DNA of 22,527 nt, from positions 1-22,527 of the forward strand of contig JACKDV010000049.1 of NCBI GenBank assembly GCA_020633315.1, in the 5' to 3' direction. Source of the stretch: Myxococcales bacterium (GTDB taxonomy: Bacteria > Myxococcota_A > Polyangia > Nannocystales > Nannocystaceae). The notes beneath the pieces were generated by a model, which made no database searches, was not told the DNA's origin, and saw only the letters and a program-made list of their open reading frames with translations. The position numbers and the translations under genes are program-made. Below are positions 10,677 to 16,999 of this stretch, piece by piece. The first letter of the stretch is position 1. Each line of letters opens with the position of its first letter.

Positions 10677-11723
10677 ATGCTCGAGGCGCTCATCCCGTAC
10701 ATCACCGCCCCCGAGAAGACCCTCGTCGAGGACATGCCGCTCCTCGACACGCCGCTCAAGCTCCAGTTCTTCGGACCGCTGGTGGCGACGGGGGTGATCG
10801 TGGGCTGGTACCGGTGCCTCAAGTACGCCCGGCTCAAGGATCTCGACGAGCTCCTGTTCCGCGACTACCTGTTCTGGCTGCTGGTCTCCGCCTTCACCAT
10901 CTCCCACTGGGTGTCGGTGATCTTCTACTTCCCGCACCAGATCGAGGAGAACCCCTGGGTGCTGCTGCAGGTGTGGAACGGCCTGAGCAGCGTGGGAGGG
11001 TTCTTCGGCGCCTTCGTGGGCATGATGCTGTACCTGCGCTGGTACTGCGCCCGCCAAAAGGACATCGGGCCGCAGCCGGTGATGGTCTACGCCGACGCGA
11101 CCATCTTCGGGCTGCTCGCCGGCTGGTGCTTCGGCCGGGCCGGCTGCAGCCTGGTGCACGACCACCCCGGCAAGATCGTCCCCGAGGGCACCTTCCTCGC
11201 GGTGGGCCCCTGGCCCGACGGCACCTGGCGCTACGACCTCGGCCTGGTCGAGTTCATGTTCGCCGTGTGCCTGATGGCCTTCGTCTACTTCGTCACCAAG
11301 TGGGACAAGTGGCCGCCGGGTCGCCTGGTGGGCCTGGTCGCCACCGCCTACGCCCCCTTCCGCTTCTTCCTCGACTCGCTGCGCGCCGACGAGGCCGCCC
11401 GCGGCGTGATCCAGACCCCCGACGAGCGCTACCTGGGCCTGACCCCCGCGCAGTGGTTCACCATCGCGTTCTTGCTGGTAGGGCTGTGGCTGCTGCTCAT
11501 CCGCAAGCCCAAGCCGAGCGACTTCGAGTACGCCAAGGACAGCGCCCGTCGCAAGCGCGAGGAGGCCCAGGCGGCCAAGGGCGACGACGAGGGATCGTCG
11601 CGCAAGGCGGCCAAGGAAGACGACGAGGATGAGGATGACGGCGACGACGACGGCGACGACGGTCACGAAGAGGCCGAAGAGAACGACGACGACGACGACG
11701 AGGACGAAGAGCGAGTCCACTGA
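10677..11723 (+). CDS. Lgt-family (prolipoprotein diacylglyceryl transferase-like) membrane protein with acidic tail
   Basis: Encodes 348 aa with several hydrophobic membrane segments. GRAGC (153-157), following LLAGWCF, matches the Lgt signature Arg segment, and FRFFLDSLR near 225-233 matches the second conserved Arg region. Lgt transfers diacylglycerol from phosphatidylglycerol to the lipobox Cys of preprolipoproteins in the inner membrane. Two deviations suggest a paralogue. The segment aligned with the classic HGG motif reads SSVGGFFG, without His, and the GRxGNFxNGE region reads GRAGCSLVHDHPG, without the Asn/Glu residues. The C-terminus (about 280-348) is a cytosolic-looking charged tail: first Lys/Arg-rich, then nearly pure Asp/Glu. 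There is no Shine-Dalgarno; a GCTAGCTT box lies just upstream. A hairpin terminator follows. Whether it is the cell's main Lgt cannot be decided here. Confidence 0.75.
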   Translation: MLEALIPYITAPEKTLVEDMPLLDTPLKLQFFGPLVATGVIVGWYRCLKYARLKDLDELLFRDYLFWLLVSAFTISHWVSVIFYFPHQIEENPWVLLQVWNGLSSVGGFFGAFVGMMLYLRWYCARQKDIGPQPVMVYADATIFGLLAGWCFGRAGCSLVHDHPGKIVPEGTFLAVGPWPDGTWRYDLGLVEFMFAVCLMAFVYFVTKWDKWPPGRLVGLVATAYAPFRFFLDSLRADEAARGVIQTPDERYLGLTPAQWFTIAFLLVGLWLLLIRKPKPSDFEYAKDSARRKREEAQAAKGDDEGSSRKAAKEDDEDEDDGDDDGDDGHEEAEENDDDDDEDEERVH

Positions 11724-11749
11724 GCGTCGCGCGCTCTGCACCTGAGAGG

Positions 11750-11786
11750 AACCCCGGGCCCCGTCACGGTGACCGGGGTTTCTTTC
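11750..11786 (+). terminator. intrinsic terminator after the Lgt-family gene
   Basis: Arms AACCCCGG (11750-11757) and CCGGGGTT (11773-11780) enclose a 15-nt loop that can itself pair partly (GTCAC/GTGAC). TCTTTC follows on the plus strand. It lies 26 nt after the TGA of the gene ending at 11723. The T-rich tract is short but fits a Rho-independent terminator. Confidence 0.7.
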
Positions 11787-11822
11787 GTCTCGGCTGCAAC
11801 CGCGTGGCCACCCCGCCGTCAT

Positions 11823-11828
11823 GGAGGG
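11823..11828 (+). promoter_or_regulatory. GGAGGG ribosome-binding site deciding the 11836 start
   Basis: GGAGGG sits 7-8 nt before ATG 11836. This favours that start over the in-frame ATG at 11821, which has no such site and would place five extra acidic or polar residues before the signal peptide. Confidence 0.6.
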
Positions 11829-11835
11829 CGAGCCG

Positions 11836-12522
11836 ATGATTCGCCCGTCGCTGCCCATCCTCCTCGCCCTCGCGAACGCGATCGGGGGAGGCTGCGCGGC
11901 GCGCAACGTCGAGCCGCTGGACTCCGGCGCCACCTCGATGGAGGCCGATCCCCTCGACGAGCTGCGAGCGATCCCCGACCAGATCCAAGCCGAGGTCGAC
12001 CTCGTCCTCCAGCCGATCAACGACGTCGACGTGGTGCTCGATCAGCTCGCCAGCCTGCCCCACACCCTCGGCGTGGCCGAGGAGCCCCTGCGCGGGATGG
12101 CCGCGAGGAGCGTCGCCTCCTCGGACCCGATCGCCATCGAGCTCGATCTCGACACCGAGGCCCAGGCCGAGGTCCGGGCCGTGCTCCTCCTCCTCCAGGG
12201 CATCGCCACCGACCTGCGCCGCACCTCCGCCCGCGTGGAGTCGGCCAGCGCCGAGCTCGTGGCCCTGGGGGCCCGCGCCACCGCCCTGGTCACCACCCTC
12301 ACCACGCACATCCAAGCCCGGCTCTCCTCGCCGTCGCTCACGCCCAACGACCAGGCCGCGCTCCAGGCCGAGCTCGATCTCGTCACCACCCTCGCCGGCG
12401 ACATCGAGATCGCCGTGGCCGCCGCTCAGCAGAGCGTGGCCGCGCTGCCCACCAAGGGCGACCAAGCGCTCGAGCGGCTCACCGCCGCCTTCACCAGCGA
12501 GGCCTCCGCCTCGGCCGGCTGA
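11836..12522 (+). CDS. predicted helical lipoprotein, function unknown
   Basis: Encodes 228 aa. The N-terminus MIRPSLPILLALANAIGGGC is a short signal peptide with Cys20 in a weak, Gly-rich lipobox. The mature part is rich in Ala, Leu, Asp and Glu, with few aromatic residues and long stretches predicted helical by eye (for example EAQAEVRAVLLLLQGIATDLRRTSARVESASAELVALG cut into heptad-like hydrophobic spacing). It could form coiled coils or a helical bundle. I do not recognise a family. It is probably a monocistronic unit, with a terminator on each side (11750-11786 upstream, 12666-12702 downstream). Confidence 0.75.
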   Translation: MIRPSLPILLALANAIGGGCAARNVEPLDSGATSMEADPLDELRAIPDQIQAEVDLVLQPINDVDVVLDQLASLPHTLGVAEEPLRGMAARSVASSDPIAIELDLDTEAQAEVRAVLLLLQGIATDLRRTSARVESASAELVALGARATALVTTLTTHIQARLSSPSLTPNDQAALQAELDLVTTLAGDIEIAVAAAQQSVAALPTKGDQALERLTAAFTSEASASAG

Positions 12523-12615
12523 TCTCCCCCCATCCTCCGTCGTCACCACCACCGCACGACACCGCGAACCCGACTTGGCCTCTCCTTCCTTGGCTTGTCC
12601 CTGAGACTCCATCCT

Positions 12616-12643
12616 GTCCGTCTGTCTGTCTGTCCGTCCGTCC
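12616..12643 (+). repeat. GTCY tetranucleotide repeat
   Basis: Seven consecutive 4-bp units: GTCC, three GTCT, three GTCC. It lies in the non-coding gap after 12522. It is a short imperfect microsatellite that could vary in length by slippage. Confidence 0.75.
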
Positions 12644-12659
12644 CTTGCCGTCCGGCAAG
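12644..12659. other. small hairpin CTTGCC-GTCC-GGCAAG
   Basis: Perfect 6-bp arms (12644-12649 and 12654-12659) with a 4-nt loop immediately follow the GTCY repeat. No T-run follows directly, so it may be a stabilising 3' hairpin just ahead of the main terminator at 12666. Confidence 0.5.
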
Positions 12660-12665
12660 ATCTGC

Positions 12666-12702
12666 GAGCCCGAGGTCCAATGGTCCTCGGGCTCACTTTT
12701 TT
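12666..12702 (+). terminator. strong intrinsic terminator
   Basis: Perfect 10-bp arms GAGCCCGAGG (12666-12675) and CCTCGGGCTC (12685-12694) with a 9-nt loop are followed by AC and six Ts (12697-12702). It is a textbook Rho-independent terminator on the plus strand, probably ending the transcript of the gene at 11836-12522, though 143 nt after its stop codon. Confidence 0.85.
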
Positions 12703-12857
12703 GGCGCGCCGTGGTCGAGTCCGCGAGTCGCGCGGCCAAGCGATGCGGCATAACCGCGAGTGGCCTCACCTGCGACCGGGGGTCGCATCTGCGCACGCTC
12801 TGCGCCGCCGTGCCGCAGCCCGGGGCCTCCTGCGCGTGCCGCCGACGGTCCGGCCCT

Positions 12858-12865
12858 GCTACCTT
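12858..12865 (+). promoter_or_regulatory. GCTACCTT -10-like box before the 12875 start
   Basis: GCTACCTT, preceded by T (TGC extended -10 form), ends 9 nt before ATG 12875. GGAG at 12866-12869 could alternatively serve as a Shine-Dalgarno with 5-nt spacing. The two readings exclude each other if transcription starts where the box predicts. Confidence 0.4.
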
Positions 12866-12874
12866 GGAGTCGAC

Positions 12875-14041
12875 ATGTCGATGCGCACGGGTTCGAAGGT
12901 CGCCATCCTGATCGGCGCGGGCACGATGCTGGCCGCCCCGGCTGCGCACGCCAGCAACGGAACCAAGCCGCGGGTCCCCGTGGACTGGGCCGGGGCGCCC
13001 TGCATGACGGTCGTCGATCGCTCGGCCGACCCGATGCTCCACCTCGAGTACGCGGTGCCGCAGGAAGACACCGAGATCACCGAGGACGAGGTCGACGACA
13101 GCCGCACCCACCAGTTCTTCTCGTTCTGCCGCGCCCGCGATCCCCAGACCTTCCTGCCCCGCTGGATCACCCAGGCCGACATCGATCGCGCGATCGCCAA
13201 GGGAGCGGCCCCCGACGACATCGATCCCGAGGACGTGATGGAGACGGCCACCGCGTGGGCTGGCTGCTGGGATCGGATCACCGCCGACGACGACCGCCGG
13301 CCGATCACCTTCGCCGCGGCCGCGGCCGGAGTGGACTGGGACACCTCGGGGCTGCCCGCGGGGACCTACACCGTCGAGGCGTTCACCTGGGAGCCGCCGC
13401 TCAACATCTGGAGCCCGCGCAGCGGCGTGGTGAAGATCGTCGACAGCCCAGCGCTCGAGGCCAGCGGCCCCGCCCTCGCGGTGAGCAGCACCGAGATCGT
13501 GATCAACCGCAACGAGTCGGCCACGATCGAGGGCTGCGTGAGCGCCATGGACGGATCGAGCGTCACCGCCTACTGGGCCTTCGCCGATCCCGAGGTGACC
13601 TGGGTGCCCTTCCTCGAGGACGATCCGGTGAGCGGAGAGAGCTTCGCCGTGGAGCTCACGCCGCCCGAGGAGCTCGCGGGCGAGTCCGTGCTCATCCGCG
13701 TGGACATCGAGGACCCGATGGGCCGCAGCTACACCAGCTACATGCAGGAGCTGGTGATCGTGCTGGGCACCGACGGCCCGGGCACCTGCGAGGACGGGGC
13801 CGGCTTCATCGGCGGAGCCGGCTGCGACGACGAGAGCACCGGCGGCTCGGGAGACAGCGGCGACGACTCGGGCGGCACCGGGGGCCAGACGACCGGGAGC
13901 AACGACGATGCCTCGGGGCCCGGACAAGACGGGGGCGACGGAAGCGGAGGGACCTGTGGCTGCCGGACCGACGGGGGCGCCCCGCTCACGGCCGGCCTGC
14001 TGGGCCTGCTGCTGCTGGGCGTCCGTCGACGACGTCGCTGA
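12875..14041 (+). CDS. secreted protein with MYXO-CTERM-like tail, function unknown
   Basis: Encodes 388 aa. A signal peptide (MSMRTGSKVAILIGAGTMLA then APAAHA, cleavage near residue 25) leads a mature domain of about 290 residues with beta-rich segments and no family I recognise. A Gly/Ser/Asp-rich linker (about 310-358, with GGSGDSGDDSGG-type runs) leads to the tail CGC-RTDGGAP, a hydrophobic helix LTAGLLGLLLLGV and RRRRR. This is the MYXO-CTERM sorting pattern: an invariant Cys, a membrane helix and an Arg cluster, recognised by myxosortase to place proteins on the myxobacterial surface. Cys361/Cys363 would be the processed site. The start at 12875 is favoured by the signal peptide and both upstream signals. 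Likely an exposed envelope protein. Confidence 0.8.
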   Translation: MSMRTGSKVAILIGAGTMLAAPAAHASNGTKPRVPVDWAGAPCMTVVDRSADPMLHLEYAVPQEDTEITEDEVDDSRTHQFFSFCRARDPQTFLPRWITQADIDRAIAKGAAPDDIDPEDVMETATAWAGCWDRITADDDRRPITFAAAAAGVDWDTSGLPAGTYTVEAFTWEPPLNIWSPRSGVVKIVDSPALEASGPALAVSSTEIVINRNESATIEGCVSAMDGSSVTAYWAFADPEVTWVPFLEDDPVSGESFAVELTPPEELAGESVLIRVDIEDPMGRSYTSYMQELVIVLGTDGPGTCEDGAGFIGGAGCDDESTGGSGDSGDDSGGTGGQTTGSNDDASGPGQDGGDGSGGTCGCRTDGGAPLTAGLLGLLLLGVRRRRR

Positions 14042-14065
14042 GCTCCCCTCTGCTCCGCCCCCCCT

Positions 14066-14073
14066 GCTACGAT
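14066..14073 (+). promoter_or_regulatory. GCTACGAT -10-like box before the 14080 start
   Basis: GCTACGAT, preceded by T (TGC TACGAT), ends 6 nt before ATG 14080. A -10 at this spacing predicts transcription from the ATG itself. No Shine-Dalgarno is visible. It is the clearest leaderless candidate in the window. Confidence 0.5.
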
Positions 14074-14079
14074 GCCGGC

Positions 14080-14724
14080 ATGAAGCTGGTGGGAGCATCG
14101 TTGGTGGCGCTCGCGATCTCGCTGGCTCCGGGCCGGGCCCGAGCCGGGGGCTCCTCGGGCACGGGCGGGGACACCGGAGGCGGCACCGATCCCGACGGCA
14201 CCACCGACGGGAGCTGCGGCACCTGCAGCCCTCCCGACAGCCCCGTGACCATCTCGAGCCCGCTCGACGGAGCCGAGGTGCTCGCACAGACCACGGTGAG
14301 CTTCGCGGTCAGCGACGACTGCTCCTGTGACGACTGCGGCTGCTTCCAGGATCAGCCCTTCGGCGTGACCCTCACCGTCGACGGCGAGGAGGCCTATGCC
14401 TGCGCGGACAGCTGCACCGGAGGCCACGAGGTCGACCTCACCCTGAGCCCCGGCACCCACGAGCTGGTCGCCGCCGCCCAGTACTCGTTCCACACCCAGT
14501 CGGCCACCGTCACCGTGAGCGTGGCCGGCGTCGCCACCGGAGACGAGGGGGGCTCGGCCGGCGCGAGCTCGGCCGGCGGCAGCGGGGGCTCCGGCTCGGC
14601 GGGCTCCGGCTCCGGGGGCGGCGGGGGCTGTCGCATCGATCGCGAGGCCCCGCTGGCCCCCGCGGCTCTGACGACGCTGCTGCTGGGGCTCGGCGGGCTC
14701 ACACGCCGCCGTCGCACGCGCTGA
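14080..14724 (+). CDS. small Cys-rich secreted protein with MYXO-CTERM-like tail
   Basis: Encodes 214 aa. A signal peptide (MKLVGASLVALAISLAPGRARA, cleavage near 22) is followed by a Gly/Thr/Asp linker. An approximately 100-residue domain resembles a bacterial Ig-like or FN3-type fold (VTISSPLDGAEVLAQTTVSFAVSDD... VTLTVDGEEAY... LSPGTHELVAAAQ... ATVTVSVAG). Cys residues cluster in DDCSCDDCGC and CADSC and probably form disulfides. A Gly/Ser-rich linker leads to Cys184, a hydrophobic stretch (APAALTTLLLGLGGL) and RRRRTR, the MYXO-CTERM pattern. It is probably a surface-displayed protein of unknown role. The gap to the upstream MYXO-CTERM gene is 38 bp, but a GCTACGAT box suggests its own promoter. 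Confidence 0.8.
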   Translation: MKLVGASLVALAISLAPGRARAGGSSGTGGDTGGGTDPDGTTDGSCGTCSPPDSPVTISSPLDGAEVLAQTTVSFAVSDDCSCDDCGCFQDQPFGVTLTVDGEEAYACADSCTGGHEVDLTLSPGTHELVAAAQYSFHTQSATVTVSVAGVATGDEGGSAGASSAGGSGGSGSAGSGSGGGGGCRIDREAPLAPAALTTLLLGLGGLTRRRRTR

Positions 14725-14781
14725 TCGAGGGGCGCCGGCGTGCGCAGCCTCGGAGGGCATGGCATCCTGAGCGGGCCGACG

Positions 14782-15354
14782 ATGACGGTCCTTCGATACG
14801 GCGCAGGCACGCTGCTGGCCATGGCAGCAGGGCTCGGCGCCTGCGAGGACGAGCCCGATCCGCCCCCGGAAGACCCCATTCCGGTCGATCTGATCCAGTA
14901 CGATCGCTGGACGCGGGTGGCCGAGGTCGAGCGGGACGTGTTCGGAGCCGAGCGCCCGGCCGACGCGGTCTGTGACGAGGAGGGGCTGCTGATCGAGAGC
15001 TTCGGTCCCGACCCGGTCTTCGAGATCCAGACCGACCTGTGCAACTACGCCACCATCGAGCAGCCGACCCTGGTCGAGCTGCGCTCGGGCGACACCGTGT
15101 CGCTGCGGCTGTGGTACTACGATCTCACCGCGCCGAGCCCCGCCGAGGCCCACCTCGCGCTGGCCATCGACGGGCAGGTGGAGTGGGAGCAGCTCGTCCC
15201 CGTTCCCGCGCCCGCGACCCTGCTCGACGAGGACCTCGTGATCGAGCGCGAGCTCCCGGCGGGGGTCCCCCTGCAGTTCCACGTCCACAACCACGGCTTC
15301 AACTCCTACGAGCTGATCTCGATCGAGGCCACGCCCACCGGAGCGCGCGAGTGA
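14782..15354 (+). CDS. predicted lipoprotein, function unknown
   Basis: Encodes 190 aa from ATG 14782. The signal peptide MTVLRYGAGTLLAMAAG ends in lipobox LGAC (Cys21), followed by an acidic/Pro-rich spacer (EDEPDPPPEDP). The mature part looks beta-rich with several aromatic residues (SLRLWYYDL, VEWEQL, FHVHNHGFNSYEL), like a small jelly-roll or carbohydrate-binding-like fold, but I do not recognise a family. An upstream in-frame GTG at 14740 would add 14 residues before the signal peptide, so it is not preferred. It lies 25 bp ahead of the NHL lipoprotein gene and is probably co-transcribed with it. Confidence 0.7.
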   Translation: MTVLRYGAGTLLAMAAGLGACEDEPDPPPEDPIPVDLIQYDRWTRVAEVERDVFGAERPADAVCDEEGLLIESFGPDPVFEIQTDLCNYATIEQPTLVELRSGDTVSLRLWYYDLTAPSPAEAHLALAIDGQVEWEQLVPVPAPATLLDEDLVIERELPAGVPLQFHVHNHGFNSYELISIEATPTGARE

Positions 15355-15368
15355 CGGCCACGGAGCAC

Positions 15369-15374
15369 GGGGAG
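15369..15374 (+). promoter_or_regulatory. GGGGAG ribosome-binding site for the 15380 start
   Basis: GGGGAG is 5 nt before ATG 15380. It supports this start and internal translation within a two-gene transcript with 14782-15354. Confidence 0.5.
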
Positions 15375-15379
15375 CGCCG

Positions 15380-16483
15380 ATGAGCCGCCGGGCCCTCGCC
15401 CTCGCGCTGCTGCTCGCGCCCGCCGGCTGCGAGGAGGACCCGCCCTGCGAGCGGAGCCCCGGCTACCTGTGCCCGGTGATCGGCACCGGCGAGCTGGGCT
15501 TCAACCGCGACGGCCTCGATCCGGCCCAGACCGATCTGTTCCTCGTGTCCTCGGTGCGCCGGGGCCCGGACGATCGGATCTACGTGATGGACTTCAACAA
15601 CCAGCGGCTGCGGGTGATCGACGACGACGACACGGTGCAGACCGTGATCGGCAGCGGCTTCCATGCCATCGCCGACACCTCGGCCACCGCCGCCACCACC
15701 CCGCTCGAGAACCCCATCGACTTCCGCTTCGACGACCAGGGGCGGATCGTCTTCGTCTCGTACCACGACCCCCGGGTGCTGATGCTGGGCGACGACGATC
15801 GCCTCCACGTGCTCGCGGGGGCCGACGACGGCGTGGTGGGCATCGACGGCAACGAGGGCGACGGCGGCCCCGCGCTCGAGGCCCTCTTCATCCAGCTCGA
15901 CGGCATGGCCCTGGGCCCCGACGGCTCGATCTACGTCAGCGACAGCCTGGCCAATCGCGTGCGCCGCATCGATCCGAGCGGCATGATCGACACCATCGCC
16001 GGCACCGGGGTGGCCGAGCTCTCGGGCGACGGCGGCCCGGGCGTGGACGCGGCGCTGCACTGGCCCACCGCGATGGAGCTCGATCCCGCGGGCAACCTGC
16101 TCATCGCCGACACCCGCAACAACGTGGTGCGTCGCCTCGACGCCGACGGCACGATCCACACCATCGCCGGCACCGGCACCGCCGGCTTCTCGGGCGACGG
16201 AGGCCCAGCCACCCAGGCCCAGCTCGATCAGCCCTACGGCCTCGCCCTCGACGAGGACGGCACCCTCTACGTGGCCGATCGCGGCAACTTCCGGGTGCGG
16301 AGCATCGCCCCCGACGGCACGATCCACACCATCGCCGGCACCGGCCTCGAGGGCCTGCGTGGCGACGGCGGGCCGGCCCTGTCCGCTCGCCTCGGCTACG
16401 TGGCCCGGCTGGCGATGGACGGCGACGGCCTGCTGGTGGCCGACCAGAGCAACTCGGTGGCGCGCCGCATCGTCCTGCGCTGA
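15380..16483 (+). CDS. NHL-repeat beta-propeller lipoprotein
   Basis: Encodes 367 aa. A short signal peptide MSRRALALALLLAPAGC (Cys17 lipidated) is followed by about six NHL-type blades. Recurrent motifs are IAGTGxxxxSGDGGPxxxAxL, (P)xGLALDxxGxLYVAD and NxRVRxI. NHL propellers are extracytoplasmic binding scaffolds for proteins, glycans or RNA; none of the residues seen points to an enzyme. Whole-length similarity, including a divergent second blade (FVSYHDPRVLML here, AWHNxK in the others), makes it a paralogue of the two NHL lipoproteins on the opposite strand. An exact 35-bp repeat links blades near the C-terminus. Its TGA (16481-16483) faces the stop of the P460-like gene 30 bp away. Confidence 0.88.
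   Translation: MSRRALALALLLAPAGCEEDPPCERSPGYLCPVIGTGELGFNRDGLDPAQTDLFLVSSVRRGPDDRIYVMDFNNQRLRVIDDDDTVQTVIGSGFHAIADTSATAATTPLENPIDFRFDDQGRIVFVSYHDPRVLMLGDDDRLHVLAGADDGVVGIDGNEGDGGPALEALFIQLDGMALGPDGSIYVSDSLANRVRRIDPSGMIDTIAGTGVAELSGDGGPGVDAALHWPTAMELDPAGNLLIADTRNNVVRRLDADGTIHTIAGTGTAGFSGDGGPATQAQLDQPYGLALDEDGTLYVADRGNFRVRSIAPDGTIHTIAGTGLEGLRGDGGPALSARLGYVARLAMDGDGLLVADQSNSVARRIVLR
16143..16345 (+). repeat. 35-bp exact direct repeat inside the NHL gene
   Basis: The same 35 bp, coding the boundary of two blades (DGTIHTIAGTG), occurs at 16143-16177 and 16311-16345, 168 bp apart (56 codons, one blade). Exact identity at nucleotide level suggests recent blade duplication or gene conversion, and a site for slipped recombination. 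Confidence 0.8.
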
Positions 16484-16516
16484 GCTCGTGCCTCCCTACG
16501 CCGGGAGCGGTGCTCA
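16481..16516. terminator. weak bidirectional hairpin between converging genes
   Basis: Outer arms TGAGC (16481-16485) and GCTCA (16512-16516) contain the two opposing stop codons. Inner arms CTCCC (16492-16496) and GGGAG (16503-16507) enclose a 6-nt loop. The symmetry would serve both directions, but there is no T-run on either side. Low confidence. Confidence 0.3.
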
Positions 16517-16999
16517 GGGCGGGATCGAGCAGGTCCAGTCGAAGCCGTCGGGCGGCACCCCGCAGCCGGTGTGGCAGGAGATGCAGCGCATCTCGTCCTC
16601 GCCCACCACCCGCCGCTGCTCGTCGACCCGCTGCCACTCCCAGTCGAGGGTGTCCGGCGAGGCATCGGCGGCCAGCTTGCGCATCACCGTCCACTGCTTG
16701 AGCTCGCCCTCGCAGGTGGTGTCGCCGAAGTCGTACTCCTCCTTGATCACCACCGCCCCCTCGGGGAAGGCGCCCTGGCGGTCCTGGTAGTACGGCAGCG
16801 CCACGGGGTCGGCGAGGATGCGGATGTTGTTGAGGTCGTGGTCGCCGCTGCCCCGGCAGTTGCGGACCTCCACGTAGCTCGCCTCGTAGTCCGCCGGGAA
16901 CAGGGGCTCCGGGCCCGCGCTGGAATCGTCGCCCGGGCAGGCCACGACCAGCAGCACCCCGGGCACCAGCCCCCCGCGGATTCGCCCGGCGAGCCTCAC
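16514..16999 (-). CDS. cytochrome P460-like lipoprotein
   Basis: Encodes 161 aa from GTG 16999. The signal peptide VRLAGRIRGGLVPGVLLVVAC has Cys21 in a good lipobox (VVAC). The mature domain fits the cytochrome P460 family: FPEGAVVIKEEYD (78-90), WTVMRK (103-108), DWEWQ (119-123) and a C-terminal heme motif CISCH (Cys139, Cys142, His143), followed by HTGCGVPPDGFDW. In P460 enzymes a Lys cross-links to the heme, and some oxidise hydroxylamine or NO. Many relatives are uncharacterised, and whether Lys86 plays that part is unproven. The GTG overlaps the preceding NHL gene's TGA in GTGA, so it is translationally coupled as the last gene of a four-gene operon. It is likely a lipid-anchored monoheme redox protein. 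Confidence 0.8.
   Translation of the reverse strand: MRLAGRIRGGLVPGVLLVVACPGDDSSAGPEPLFPADYEASYVEVRNCRGSGDHDLNNIRILADPVALPYYQDRQGAFPEGAVVIKEEYDFGDTTCEGELKQWTVMRKLAADASPDTLDWEWQRVDEQRRVVGEDEMRCISCHTGCGVPPDGFDWTCSIPP

Larger units (their letters stand above)
12523..12874. other. 352-bp intergenic region
   Basis: This is the only gap over 300 bp. It holds the GTCY repeat (12616-12643), the small hairpin (12644-12659), the intrinsic terminator (12666-12702), and a GCTACCTT box (12858-12865) before the next gene. Between 12703 and 12857 I see no further structure and no convincing ORF. The long 3' stretch before the terminator could be a 3' UTR or a small RNA, but nothing in the sequence proves it. 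Confidence 0.5.

Noticed and set aside
11821..11823. ATG at 11821 as start of the helical lipoprotein
   Set aside because: GGAGGG directly follows it and is correctly spaced for ATG 11836, and the signal peptide begins at the latter.
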